NCBI GenBank assembly: GCA_950295325.1
Contig: OX485805.1
Location: 14,309,501-14,373,500 of the forward strand
Source of the DNA: Polytrichum commune
Lineage: Eukaryota > Streptophyta > Polytrichopsida > Polytrichales > Polytrichaceae
DNA: 64,000 nucleotides
Direction of reading: 5' to 3'
Shown: in pieces, positions 34,801 to 44,439 of the stretch
Layout: each line of letters starts with the position of its first letter
How positions within the stretch are numbered: the first letter of the stretch is position 1
The notes under the pieces: model-generated
The model's database searches: none
Seen by the model: only the letters and a program-made list of their open reading frames with translations
Told to the model about the DNA's origin: nothing
Position numbers and translations under genes: made by a program

Positions 34801-36198
34801 ACGGTCTGGGAGATGGAGTGATGTTGGAAGCCCCAACCCAGGACTTCGATTTTCTGAGAACCACTTCATTCAACATGCTTCAGGGTTGCCGGATGCGGAA
34901 TACAAAAACAGTATGCTTCTGTACCTTTTGGAGAAATTTCAGAGGCTTTCAAACCGGGGTGTGAAGTTGATATACTTTGTGTGAAGAATAGGCCATGTGC
35001 AGATACAATGATCTGCCCACACTTATCATCATCTACCCACATTAATTGTCTTGCAACCACTGAGTGGCAATTAGAGAGGGTATCATATGACACTTGGTGC
35101 TACATGATAAGTAATGAAGACCGCTCTAATTAACATGGCACACCAATTTAAGTGCCACTCTAAATCAGATGCTTAGTATAGTGGAAGTTATACTTCTTCA
35201 TGTTTGCATATTGACTCTCTTTTGGTGCATTGCAGGAGTACGTCTCTTGCCCATCTTGTGGGCGGACGCTTTTCGACCTTCAAGAGATCAGTGCAGAGAT
35301 TAGGGAGAAAACTGATCACTTGCCTGGTGTTTCGGTATTGGTCACGGCCCTTGGAACTTTGTCTAAAACCAGATTGCTTATTATCATCATCAACATATTA
35401 TGCACTCCTTTTTTCTGTAATGCTTGATCTGCTCCTGGTCTATCTGTTTTGGAGGGCTTTGAAGTTTCTTCCTCACAAATGTTATCAGGAATGAAGAGAT
35501 AGATCTAATTGATTTTACTTTACGTATTCTGTAACTTACATTCTACCTGGGGATCTTGTGCAGATTGCGATCATGGGTTGCATTGTGAATGGTCCTGGAG
35601 AGATGGCAGATGCAGATTTCGGATATGTGGGTGGTGCCCCTGGAAAAATTGATCTATATGTTGGCAAGGTATGTGGCGCCTGCTGTGCTACCAACTGTAT
35701 TTAATCCTATTGTAGTCTTTCCTGAAAAATCAGAGTTTGCCTTCAACTGGGATAGGTCCCCTATGATTTCCCAATGGTTGTTTTGCATACAAAAGTAATA
35801 ACTTCTTCCCACTTGTGGTTCATGAGCGGAGGTTCAATCAAAGAATATTCTATATCGGTTCATTAAGGGTGAATCTCATTTAGCACCTCTTGGTGTGCCA
35901 AAATAAACCAATCTCGAATATCCTTCAATCAAACCTCCACATTACCTCTGAGCAAGTGCCATAAACTTATTTACTCAACATGGAAGATGTTGTATCCAAA
36001 ACAACCAACTCCTAACCTAAAGCCATGTTGAGTTAAAGGTTGTTGTTTTTTCTTCCTTTCACTCATCGTTGAGTCGAACATGAATCTTTGCAGGAGGTGG
36101 TAAAGAGAGGAATTGCTATGGAGAAGGCTACTGAGGCGCTTATTGCACTTATCAAGGAGAATGGCCGCTGGGTGGATCCAGAAATTGTGGAGAACTGA
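28889..36198 (+). CDS. HDS: 4-hydroxy-3-methylbut-2-enyl diphosphate synthase (HDS/IspG/GcpE), plastid, 19 exons, 756 aa
   Basis: Reductively converts MEcPP to HMBPP, the penultimate step of the plastid MEP isoprenoid pathway (EC 1.17.7.1), using a [4Fe-4S] cluster. Exons: 28889-29141, 29923-30080, 30230-30336, 30544-30644, 30892-30968, 31080-31199, 31524-31754, 31881-31997, 32210-32284, 32617-32694, 32954-33013, 33363-33425, 33577-33721, 34058-34196, 34516-34593, 34751-34910, 35236-35334, 35564-35668, 36094-36198. All are GT-AG, with consistent phases and 757 codons including the stop. Residues 1 to ~85 are a plausible transit peptide. The TIM-barrel part has [43 protein letters not shown] and [19 protein letters not shown]. 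The C-terminal domain has [12 protein letters not shown] (Cys659, Cys662) and [17 protein letters not shown] (Cys693, Glu700), the four cluster ligands, spaced as in bacterial IspG. The size fits plant enzymes (about 740), which carry an extra central domain absent from most bacteria. No defect is seen. Introns 16 and 18 hold repeats. Confidence 0.96.
34975..35180 (+). repeat. Dispersed repeat in HDS intron 16
   Basis: Words such as 'cttgcaaccactgagtggca' and 'gaccgctctaattaacatgg' have diverged counterparts at 63230-63400 ('cttgcaatcattcggtggca', 'ggccactctaatctacttgg'). The identity looks moderate and the ends were not resolved. Confidence 0.5.
35757..36039 (+). repeat. Intronic TIR repeat, copy in HDS intron 18
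   Basis: Starts 'tcccctatgatttcccaatg' and 'gttgttttgcata'. Ends 'ccaaaacaaccaactcctaa' and 'catgttgagttaaagg'. Same family and same orientation to transcription as in TAF9 and MGDG synthase. Confidence 0.8.
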
Positions 36199-36866
36199 AG
36201 TTTCAGATGCATCTCAAAAAAATAGCTTTTTACAGGCTCGGTAAGATGCCCTGATTGGGATCTGCTGGCAAGCCAAGTAGCTATATGAGTAACTCATAGT
36301 GAGGTGTAATAGACTCTGTGACATAGTGTAGTTATAGATAGAAGGTGATACTCTGCAGAGATCACATATTGATGAAGAGGAGTAGGAAATTTCTCAGTGT
36401 AAACAACACACGCCAAGCACTTATACAGGTCTAGCAATTTTCTCCAGAAGACATTTTTGAGGAACCTGTTTAACTGTTTTGCAACTCTGGAATACAGTGT
36501 AGATTTTCATAGGAGGGACACTTGACACTAGAGCTTTGAGGGCCCATGACCACCGAATTTTAAAATCTCTCATTGGTCAAAATTGCTGATACTGCTCACT
36601 TCACTTTACACTCGACCTTGAGTCCCTGAGGGACCAAGGGAGCTTGAATGGATGAAAAACCTACAAGGAGTCCTACATGGCATGCAAATGGATAATGTTT
36701 TATGGTCTACAAGATTGTGTATTAAGCCCACCTCAAAGAGTTTGGTCCAACACTGAATCAGGAGACCATGACACTTCAAATCTCAACCCTTGATTTATTA
36801 TCACCGATTGTGTAGAAGCACCCACATGACGTGTAGTCAAATGAGGGTTTCACTCATTAATTTGAT
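36199..36866. other. HDS 3' flank, no further gene recognised
   Basis: Includes the HDS 3' untranslated region, end not determined. No open frame of interest. Confidence 0.5.
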
Positions 36867-37490
36867 TTAAAATTTTGTTTTATGGTTACAAATTGAAATA
36901 TTTTGTAGAAATAGCACCCATCGGGGCCTAACCTTCCAAGTAACCACTAAAACACTACGAGTCACAATAAGACCTTTGACACACCAAACCGAGTCAAATA
37001 ATTCAAGCACATTTGGATAGGCAATGTATGGAGCTTTCTCCAAATCTTGAAGAGTTTGTTGTTCTTCAAGTCTACCATAGTCAAGCAAAGAGTCCCACAC
37101 CATTGGGTGCGTTTTCTCCACTTGCTGGTGCAAAGTGTTCAAAACAATATCATTTCTCTGCCACCAGATAATCCAAAGGAGACTAATTTTCAAGAAAACC
37201 AAATATGACTAAAGGATTTTAGCAGGTTACGAAGAGGCTAATAAGAGTGGCATTGCATTATTGAAAAAGATTTCTAAGGACCAAGGTTACCTTTTTTGGC
37301 AACGAGTTGCCACATGATATTAGCCGTGTAGCACCACACTCGTTGAACCAGTGGGCAACTAAAAGAATATGTGCTCCATCGACTCCACAGATTGCGAGTC
37401 ACAATGAAGGCGACTCTGATGAACCTCTGCTGAGATCTGACCGTGCCACTCATTTACTACCACCGCTTTATGGATAACTGACCATAGGAA
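36867..37490 (-). pseudogene. Decayed LINE (non-LTR retrotransposon) ORF2 tail with zf-RVT-type region
   Basis: On the minus strand two pieces read like the zinc-binding region downstream of plant LINE reverse transcriptases. First is LHCDSQSVESMEHIFF, then a TAG in place of the next residue, then CPLVQRVWCYTANIMWQLVA. After further stops and shifts comes the open frame 37202-36867, with SLLWIIWWQRNDIVLNT. The pattern C-x2-C, E-x2-EHIFF-x-CP, VW-x-Y and LW-x-IW-x2-RN is typical. No reverse transcriptase core, endonuclease or intact frame is present, so this is a dead 5'-truncated insertion. The ends and target duplication were not found. Confidence 0.65.
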
Positions 37491-37910
37491 CATGCCTCTT
37501 TGCAAGCTTCAACTCAGCTCCTCACAAGCCACCGCTGATTTCAAAGTTGAGAAAAATTGACTACCTCACTTTGATCAAAATCGTCATCGCAGTGTCTTTT
37601 TGGTACTGATTTGGTTTCACAATTTGCACGCTTTTGCATGAGACTTGTTAAAGTACCCCAATAAACATGTAGGTGTGACTTAGGGACTGCTCGGGGGGTT
37701 CACTGGCGAAAATCGTAGAACAACGTGCGATAAAAAATAAGGTCCAATATATTCATTGTAGATAAAATTTTATAAAAAATGTACATGTAAAATAGGGGAT
37801 TTTAAAACAGTGAAACATGTTTACATGTAAAATACCATCACATATAATATTTTCAGGCTTTTTACATGTAAAATACCATCACCTTATAATCTTTTCTGCA
37901 AGGTAAATAA

Positions 37911-37923
37911 CCCCCCCCCCCCC
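37911..37923. repeat. C13 homopolymer
   Basis: Thirteen consecutive C in AT-rich sequence, next to a short AT-rich tandem stretch sharing 'tttacatgtaaaatacc' (37822-37838 and 37860-37876). Confidence 0.9.
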
Positions 37924-37990
37924 AATAAATAGGACCCAAACGCACGTGTATGCAAAATATAAGAGGGAGTGAACCCCCCGAGAGGGACTG

Positions 37991-38420
37991 TTAAGGTAGA
38001 AATACCATAACCCGTTAACCACCCTTTAGCTGTGCACTAGACCGCCGTCATAATGGTGAAGTGCCATTTCTAAAACCGATCATGGCTCGGCGGCAACTTC
38101 AATGCGTGCACACTTAGTGTAGCCAACGGGAGTCAAGTGTTAATGTACTCATGAGGTAACCGATTTAGGCAATGTTTTGTATGGAAATGCAGATTACCAT
38201 GTTCGATGTAGGGAAAATCTAGTGAACAAGTAGGGGGTTGGACAACTTTCCACTTTATAAAAATTGTAGCATTTTTTATATAGGACAGAAAAAATATGAA
38301 AGAAACTTGCATTCTTCATGAATCCTTCTCGTCTATCTTGGAAAATTATCTCATGATTGTCAGACCAGATCTTCAATGCAAATCACCTTATGTTCACGGG
38401 TTATGGTATTTGTACCTTAA
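37991..38420. repeat. 430-bp TIR element (AAGGTAGAAATACC family), copy 1
   Basis: Left end TTAAGGTAGAAATACCATAA; right end GGTTATGGTATTTGTACCTT then AA. The inverted repeats run about 25 bp and both outer ends read TTAA. The interior ('accgccgtcataatggtgaa', 'ggaaaattatctcatgattg') matches 60619-61034 closely. No coding capacity. TTAA at both ends would fit a piggyBac-type duplication, but the second copy lacks it. Confidence 0.8.
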
Positions 38421-38589
38421 TCTCCAATAAGTAAAATTAACTTAGACAGCCCTTACCCTCAACAATCAGGGGTACATCTGTCACATGAGCACAAGAAGAG
38501 TCTTGACTGTGCACCAGTGCCAGACATAAATCTAAATCAACACATTTCTTCACACTGAGAGGCCTTTATTTATTTAATAGTTGCAAGAT

Positions 38590-38905
38590 TTTTTAAGGGC
38601 CGTTTTACACACATGATTACACTATTTTGTCTAATTAGTGTTGGTGGGAAAGTAGTGTGGGTTGGAGTTTAGTGTGGCCCACACTAATTTTATAGTACCC
38701 GCCTTGGTTAACATTAGTAATATTATAGTACTTGCCTTGCCTTGTCTTGTCTTTGAATTTTCATCCAAATATGTAGACGAAAAAGTCCACCTTAAATTTT
38801 CACACTGGAAATTACAGTGGGCCACTTCAAATTATTATAAAAAAATAGTGTGGGTAATTGGGAATTAGTGTGGTTTGCACTAAATAGACAAAACAATGCA
38901 ATGAT
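38590..38905. repeat. Foldback (MITE-like) sequence
   Basis: The left part 'acacatgattacactatttt' and 'gtctaattagtgt' is mirrored on the right by 'aattagtgtgg' and 'aatagacaaaacaatgcaat'. Several 'tagtgtgg' words occur inside. The exact ends are uncertain. Confidence 0.5.
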
Positions 38906-39666
38906 TGCAAGGAAAGAATGACTTATGATTTACCGTGGTCATGATCGGCGGTCTGATGACCATGACCAACATAAATGCACCTCACAATTGAAAAGCCTCG
39001 GTCATGTATCATATTGTACAATGGGCTTAGACCAGGGTGTAGTGTTTCAATGCAAAAAAAAAAAAAGTTGAGTAGAAATAGAAATTAGTATTTTATACAT
39101 CCCATATATAGCATAACAATTTAGCCATAATCTAGAGAGAGAAAACTAAAATTGTAAAAAAATAGAACTAAAATGCAAACACTAACAATAATGAACAGGG
39201 TAGTCAATGATAACTATTACCATATGACAACAATGGATGATGTGAATTGGATTAAGCTAACACATCTATTGTCAATATTTTCTCTAACCCTTACGGTCCC
39301 CTTTTGTACATCTACCTTTTCTTTAAAAGAAAAATATTACCTTGCCCTTATGTATATCATGTACGCTAATGCCTCAAATAATACCCCTTCTTACACTCAC
39401 GTTAGTTCGTATGTGGTATGAAGAACCACCCACCGGGGTCATCGATCATGTGTGTAAATTGGCCCTTAGTCTTTGTCTTGTCCTTTTATCGTCACTATAA
39501 CTCTAACAACTTCATGGTTTATGCTAGTGCTAGTCCAAAAAAGCATCATCCCCAATGCATACTAGAGTACACTATGAGAATTGCGGTTCCGTACCACTAG
39601 ATCTCTTCCACTAGACAGATTTGAAAACTATGGATTTGGATTGGAAAACTATTTAATGTAAGAGAA

Positions 39667-39889
39667 CTACACTTAATATGGTATTTAGTGTCACTTACTA
39701 TTCGGAGTTACACAATCATGTATCTTATTATTATTGATGTATTATTTTTAGCAAGTAAAGATTTTGATGTTCTATAATGTCCAAACAACCAATTCGATAT
39801 TTGTTGGTAAAAAATGAGATGTACAATAATAGGTATAGCATTGTGTAATTCCAAATAGTAAGTGACACCAAATATCATATTTAGTGTAG
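39667..39889. repeat. MITE family B, full-length copy
   Basis: A 223-bp foldback with ends CTACACTTAATATGGTATTT and CATATTTAGTGTAG, inner repeats 'agtgtcacttactattcgga' and 'ccaaatagtaagtgacacca', and core 'gttctataatgtccaaacaa' shared with family A. Confidence 0.85.
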
Positions 39890-40039
39890 TGGTGAGGTAC
39901 TGCAATTCCCGTATTGCTATGTCAATCTAAGACACCAAGAAGAGTATTCATTGTGCACCAATGTTTAACATAAGGTTCAATACATAGATCCTCCACATTG
40001 CAAAAGTTATTATTTTATTTGATGCGAGATTTGTAGCCT

Positions 40040-40613
40040 TTGGGTTTGTTTACACCATGGACCATGAATTCGTCCCAAGGCCATGTAAAATTTATGATTG
40101 GTTGTTGAACTCATCTTGGGACCACTTCCATTTACACCAAGGAAAAAGGTCAAAGTGACCATGGGGTTTGAGGTCCCCAAAAGACATATTTTAAAGCCTA
40201 CATTATTTACTGACATGGTCCAAGGGTTTTGCTGTGGGAGAGGCAAAAGAGGTGCTATGGTAGAAAAATGCAAGGGCCCATGGTAGAGAAATATTTTTAT
40301 GATAAAATCTTAATAAAAAAAATTTTTGGAGAAGAGGAGATGAAGACAAAAGAGGACAAAAGTATGATCAAACTTGAATTTTTTTCAAAAATGCCTTTTT
40401 TGGACATACATTAAAAAAATCAACACATTCACTTTGTGGCGCGTGGTCATTCCTCTTGGTCCACATTCGGTTTACACCTAGTGAGGGCCTAGAGGCTTTT
40501 GTAAATTGATCTTTTAAGAAATCGGACCATGGAAGTTGAACCATGAAGTCAGACCATGGAAAAAGGTCATCTTCCATGGTCCGACTTCATGATCCATGGT
40601 GTAAACCAACCCT
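40040..40613. repeat. ~570-bp TIR element with ends GGGTTTGTTTACACCATGG
   Basis: Left TIR TTTGGGTTTGTTTACACCAT; right end CCATGGTGTAAACCAACCCT, whose complement differs from the left by few bases. Smaller inverted repeats of 'accatggaag' and 'cttccatggt' type are nested near the right end. No coding capacity. Confidence 0.7.
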
Positions 40614-41932
40614 TTGTTTTAGCCTATTCTCATCACTATTACTTTATCAACTTCATAATTTATGATAAACCTTTTATAGTATTTACTATCACATGCATAA
40701 TAGTGTCATTGACCCAATTTTGAGGCGTACTTTAGGTTACAACAATAATGATCGACAATTTCATCTCAAGTGTTACATCATGACACTTGGTGTTCAAGTG
40801 TGCTTAGTAATATCTTAGCATGCGTATATTCAACAATGTTGCACCCTCACCTTTGTAATGTCACTACCTCTCTTATATCCCGAAACCCTAGGGAAGAAAT
40901 GTCACATTTCCCTCTCATATGTCATGGGCTTTGACATTTAAATAATCCACCAAAGAATTCAAACCACACGTTGGCACACATCATGTTGTCATCGTTGTCA
41001 TTATTGCAATGTTGACTTTGTGTTATTTCATATTGTCTCATGCTAGCACTAATTCTTCATTAACATGCATCCATGTAAACATTGCAAACCTCTTTAATAT
41101 CGTGTGCACTTTGGTTGCCACAAGGTGTGATATAAGGGAAGTTATAGTGTACGAGGTGTATGCCTATAATACACAATGGTCTACAAGTTGACAAAAAATG
41201 TACAAGAGCGACACTTTGCATCAATATCCCCCTCTCGCATACTAAAATGTAACGCATGACACTTGCCATCATATGCCTACTAATATCTTCCCCTTGCATA
41301 CCATAACGCAAAACTACGATTCATCCTGAGTATATCAATGTGCTACGCTAAATTCCATCATGTAAATAGCGTTTCACTTTCAAAAACTTATATATGCCGA
41401 CAACTAGTACCATATTTGCAAATAGCAGACGTGACACTTTGAGACCTCTAGGCATCTAGTTCAAGGTCCTTTGCAAATAGTGTACGCGACACTAAACCCC
41501 ATAAACGGTGTAGTGCGAGTCCAAGAGAAACACCACCCCATGATACGTAAGAGTACATAACTCAAGCGAGCAAGTACGAAGAAGAGCATTATCGACTATG
41601 CAACCCACTCCAAAAAAAATCTTCAATCAATACACCGTCCACAATGAGAGGGCTTTTATTTAGTAGTCACAAGACTTTTGGTCGAGCCTTTACCTTGGCA
41701 CGTTCTCAAGAGTACAAACCACCACCAAACCTCATACTACTTTATACGGGAGCTAGCTAACGCCACATCCCCGGCACTAGGTGGCCCACAAATTAAAAGA
41801 ACATCCACCTATCTATATCTATATATATATGTTTATACATTTCTTATAACTTAACATGGGAACCGATGCCCAATATTAGAGGTACTGTAAACGTCCTCGT
41901 AACTTAGGAGTCCGGGTCTCACATAGAATCCT
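40614..41932. other. Intergenic and lipid-transfer protein 3' flank
   Basis: No gene is recognised. An AT microsatellite (TATATATATA) lies near 41819-41830. The part from 41850 to 41932 probably belongs to the 3' end of the lipid-transfer protein transcript. Confidence 0.5.
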
Positions 41933-44272
41933 TCACCTTCCCGAGGAGGCCATGGAATGATCTTCAGAGCCGGACGTGGGAGCGGGACTTGGAGAAGGAG
42001 CGCCCACGGCGGGGTATGCGGGGATTGGCCAACCTGTGCACACACAATATTAGTGTGGAGAATTTAGGGTTTAGGGTTTAGGGTTTAGTTCAATGACCGG
42101 GAGAACCGGCTCCTAGTTGCAGATGAACCGGTGGAGTTTGAGAAATAACAGGTTGAAGGTCAAAGACTTCAAGAGAAATTGCCGATCGGTTTAGAGGAGT
42201 TTAGAGATTTCTACACAAATTAATCAAGCGGAATCGAAAGATGTCACACATGTAACCGGTTTGGGGTTGGAAACATGAGGATCTTGGCCAATTATGCTCA
42301 AGAATCTCCCTGGACATTGTACTGGTTGGACTTCAATTAGTGGGTAGACACTTATATTCACAATGGGGTCATGTATTCTATAGCTTATACCGGTCCAACT
42401 TTGGTGGCATGTAAGGTAAGCAGTCGTTTCATGGTCACTTTTTTTCAGGTCGGAGAATTATATTTGACTGGTGTGTGGTTTAGGTGTGGATGTAAGATTA
42501 GACACCATGAAGACATATGATTCAAAGAGGATTTTTTTTGGGGGGGGGGGGGGGGGGTTGGTGTCCATTCTTCATTGGTATTTTGAATGACGTGCATGGG
42601 TGACTGTGAAATGAAACCTACCTATAAATGAGAAATTTATAAAGAAAAAACAAAGTTGTACCTACATAGTAATGATCTGTTAGAAAATAAATTCATTAGT
42701 TCTTCTAAGGATTTCTATCTGATGTGATAAATGTCCCCCACTAAAAGAATCTTATTTTGTATACAAACCACTTTCACTTTTCATCAAGAAAGGGTGTTCA
42801 AAGTCTTTTTCATCCAAAAGATGTACCTCATAAAAGTAAATGACCCTACAACATAGTACACTTATGATCAAATTCGTGTTCTCTAAACTTGAAGACCTCA
42901 TTTATTTGTTCCTCTACCTCTACTTCAGCATTCTTAATAGCCTTTTTATTTGTACACACTAGAGAACAACAATGCCTCCCCCTTATGTGTACTATATATA
43001 GTGTTGCCTCCACAAATACCCCTTTTCACACTCACGTCAATTTGTACGTGGTATGAAGAGTGAATTCCTGGGGAAAGAGATTGGACAACATGTTCAAAAC
43101 ATGCTAACTAATTTATCCTCAACATTCAACATAATTGGGGAGACCTATATAACCATTGAATGCCATCAGGAATCGTCACGTTAACAATTGACTACGGTGT
43201 GATTCATTTGAGCTCCGAAACCATCATGAGGGAAACGCCTACGGACACAATTTTGATTCGGAATTGGCCCAACCTCTCACACTCATCGTGTGTTGATGCA
43301 CGACCCATGAGAAGTGGGTGCAGAGCTCAAAATTAGTGGCCATTCAACACCCTCCTCCCACTCACCTAAATTCTAATTAGTAGACTCGCATGTAAAGATG
43401 CACTCCAACATATAGCTCAGTGAATGAACGGGGAGCACCGACAGCTAGTTCCAGATGAACCAGTTTGAGTCTGAGAAAAGAAGCGGTTGAAGTTCAAGAC
43501 TTCTGGAAAGTAATCGACCATGTTCGAGAAACCTGTGGAATATACCTTTGATCGGGGAGAACCGGCAGTTGGTTACGGATGAACTGAGTTTGATAAATCC
43601 GGTTGAAGTTGAAGACTTCAGGAAAATTACCGATCATTTTAGAGGAGTTTATAGATTTTACCCCAATTTAGTAAAGGAAAACCAAAGGATGTCAACATGT
43701 AAACGGTTGGACTTACAAACACTAGGATCTCAACCGATCATGCCCAAAAATCTCCCCGATGACTGGAATATGCCCCAGTTTAATAAAGATCAACCGCAAG
43801 ATCACAACATGTAACCGACCATGTTAGAGAAACCAGTGCAATATTCCCCAGTTTAATAAAGAACAACCGCAAGATCACGACTTGGAAGCACTAGGATGTC
43901 GACCGATTTGTGCCCAAAAATCTCCCCCGGACAACTGCCTGCTTGCAACTTACCGGCGCAGGTGCTGCCAGCCTTGACGGGGACGGCACACGTCTTGGGG
44001 ATCGCGAGGGTGGCGTTCATGTCCACCTTATCGGTGCCCCATAGAATGAGCGCATTGCACAAACACGACGTGCTCGCCGATCCCACCACGCCGCAGCACG
44101 CGGCCGATGGTGCCACTGAAGCATTCGTTGCCGCATCCGCGCACGTGTTCTTCAAATCGTCCTCCAATGTGCCCGGGCAGCTCTCCACCTGAGACTTCGC
44201 CGTGGCCAAAACCATGAACAAAACGACCATCCACGCTGCGGTGAGCTTGGTAGAAGAGGAGGTACGGGCCAT
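41933..44272 (-). CDS. Non-specific lipid-transfer protein (LTPG-like), two exons, 139 aa
   Basis: A small secreted protein that binds lipids in a hydrophobic tunnel held by four disulphides. Exon 1 is 44272-43954; exon 2 is 42033-41933. The donor GCCG|GTAAGT and acceptor TGTGCACAG|GTTGG join in frame. Residues 1-26 are a signal peptide (hydrophobic AAWMVVLFMVLAT). The eight-cysteine motif is complete: Cys32, 44, 59, 60, 70, 72, 95, 105 (C-C-CC-CLC-C-C). The intron falls right after the eighth Cys, where LTP and LTPG genes often have it. Exon 2 adds a Pro/Ser/Ala tail (AYPAVGAPSPSPAP), as in LTPG linkers, but no hydrophobic GPI signal before the TGA. A GGAAG|GTGAAG donor at that stop could lead to an unseen third exon. 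The start has a good context (CACCATGG). The 1.92-kb intron is packed with CCGGTT-type repeats and a G18 tract. Confidence 0.88.
42065..42089 (+). repeat. Interstitial telomere-type repeat (TTTAGGG)3
   Basis: Three and a half TTTAGGG units lie inside the lipid-transfer protein intron close to exon 2. They are too few for a telomere and fit an internal telo-box type tract. Confidence 0.85.
42092..42312 (+). repeat. GGGAGAACCGG repeat (TIR type), intron copy 1
   Basis: Starts 'gaccgggagaaccggctcct' and ends 'caagaatctccctgg', an inverted GGGAGA/TCTCCC frame. The interior has 'gccgatcggtttagaggagt' and 'agatgtcacacatgtaaccg', shared with 43553-43756, 49965-50195 and 61985-62165. Confidence 0.7.
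42540..42557. repeat. G18 homopolymer
   Basis: Eighteen consecutive G follow a T8 run inside the lipid-transfer protein intron. Confidence 0.9.
43426..43935 (+). repeat. GGGAGAACCGG repeat cluster in the lipid-transfer protein intron
   Basis: Three successive pieces: a partial at 43431-43535, a full ~205-bp unit at 43549-43760 (ends GATCGGGGAGAACCGG and AAAATCTCCCCGATG), and a partial at 43806-43930 running up to the exon 1 donor. The frame 43548-43814 is this repeat and not a gene. Confidence 0.75.
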
Positions 44273-44432
44273 GGTGGGCTGTGGGCGCCGCCAAGTTGAG
44301 GCACCTGCTGGTTCGCTGATATGTGGAATGCGTGGAGTTTTTTTTGATGTATAGATGGGATTGATCGCAATGGGAAAGATTGGCGGCTTCTCAAAAATCT
44401 GAATGTTGTGGTAATGAGGATGCGAATGAGAT

Positions 44433-44439
44433 TGATTTA
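44433..44439 (-). promoter_or_regulatory. TATA-like box of the lipid-transfer protein gene
   Basis: The minus strand reads TTCAATATAAATCAA here, about 160 bp upstream of the ATG. A CATGCA (RY-like) word lies just upstream near 44453-44458. Inferred from sequence and position only. Confidence 0.45.

Noticed and set aside
36867..37202. A free-standing 111-codon gene
   Set aside because: Its sequence continues, across stops, the LINE zf-RVT-like region upstream, so it is part of a dead retrotransposon.
43548..43814. 88-codon frame whose piece RLDLQTLGSQPIMPKNLP also occurs at 49850-50038
   Set aside because: The shared peptide is just the dispersed GGGAGAACCGG repeat read in the same frame. 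Other copies break it.
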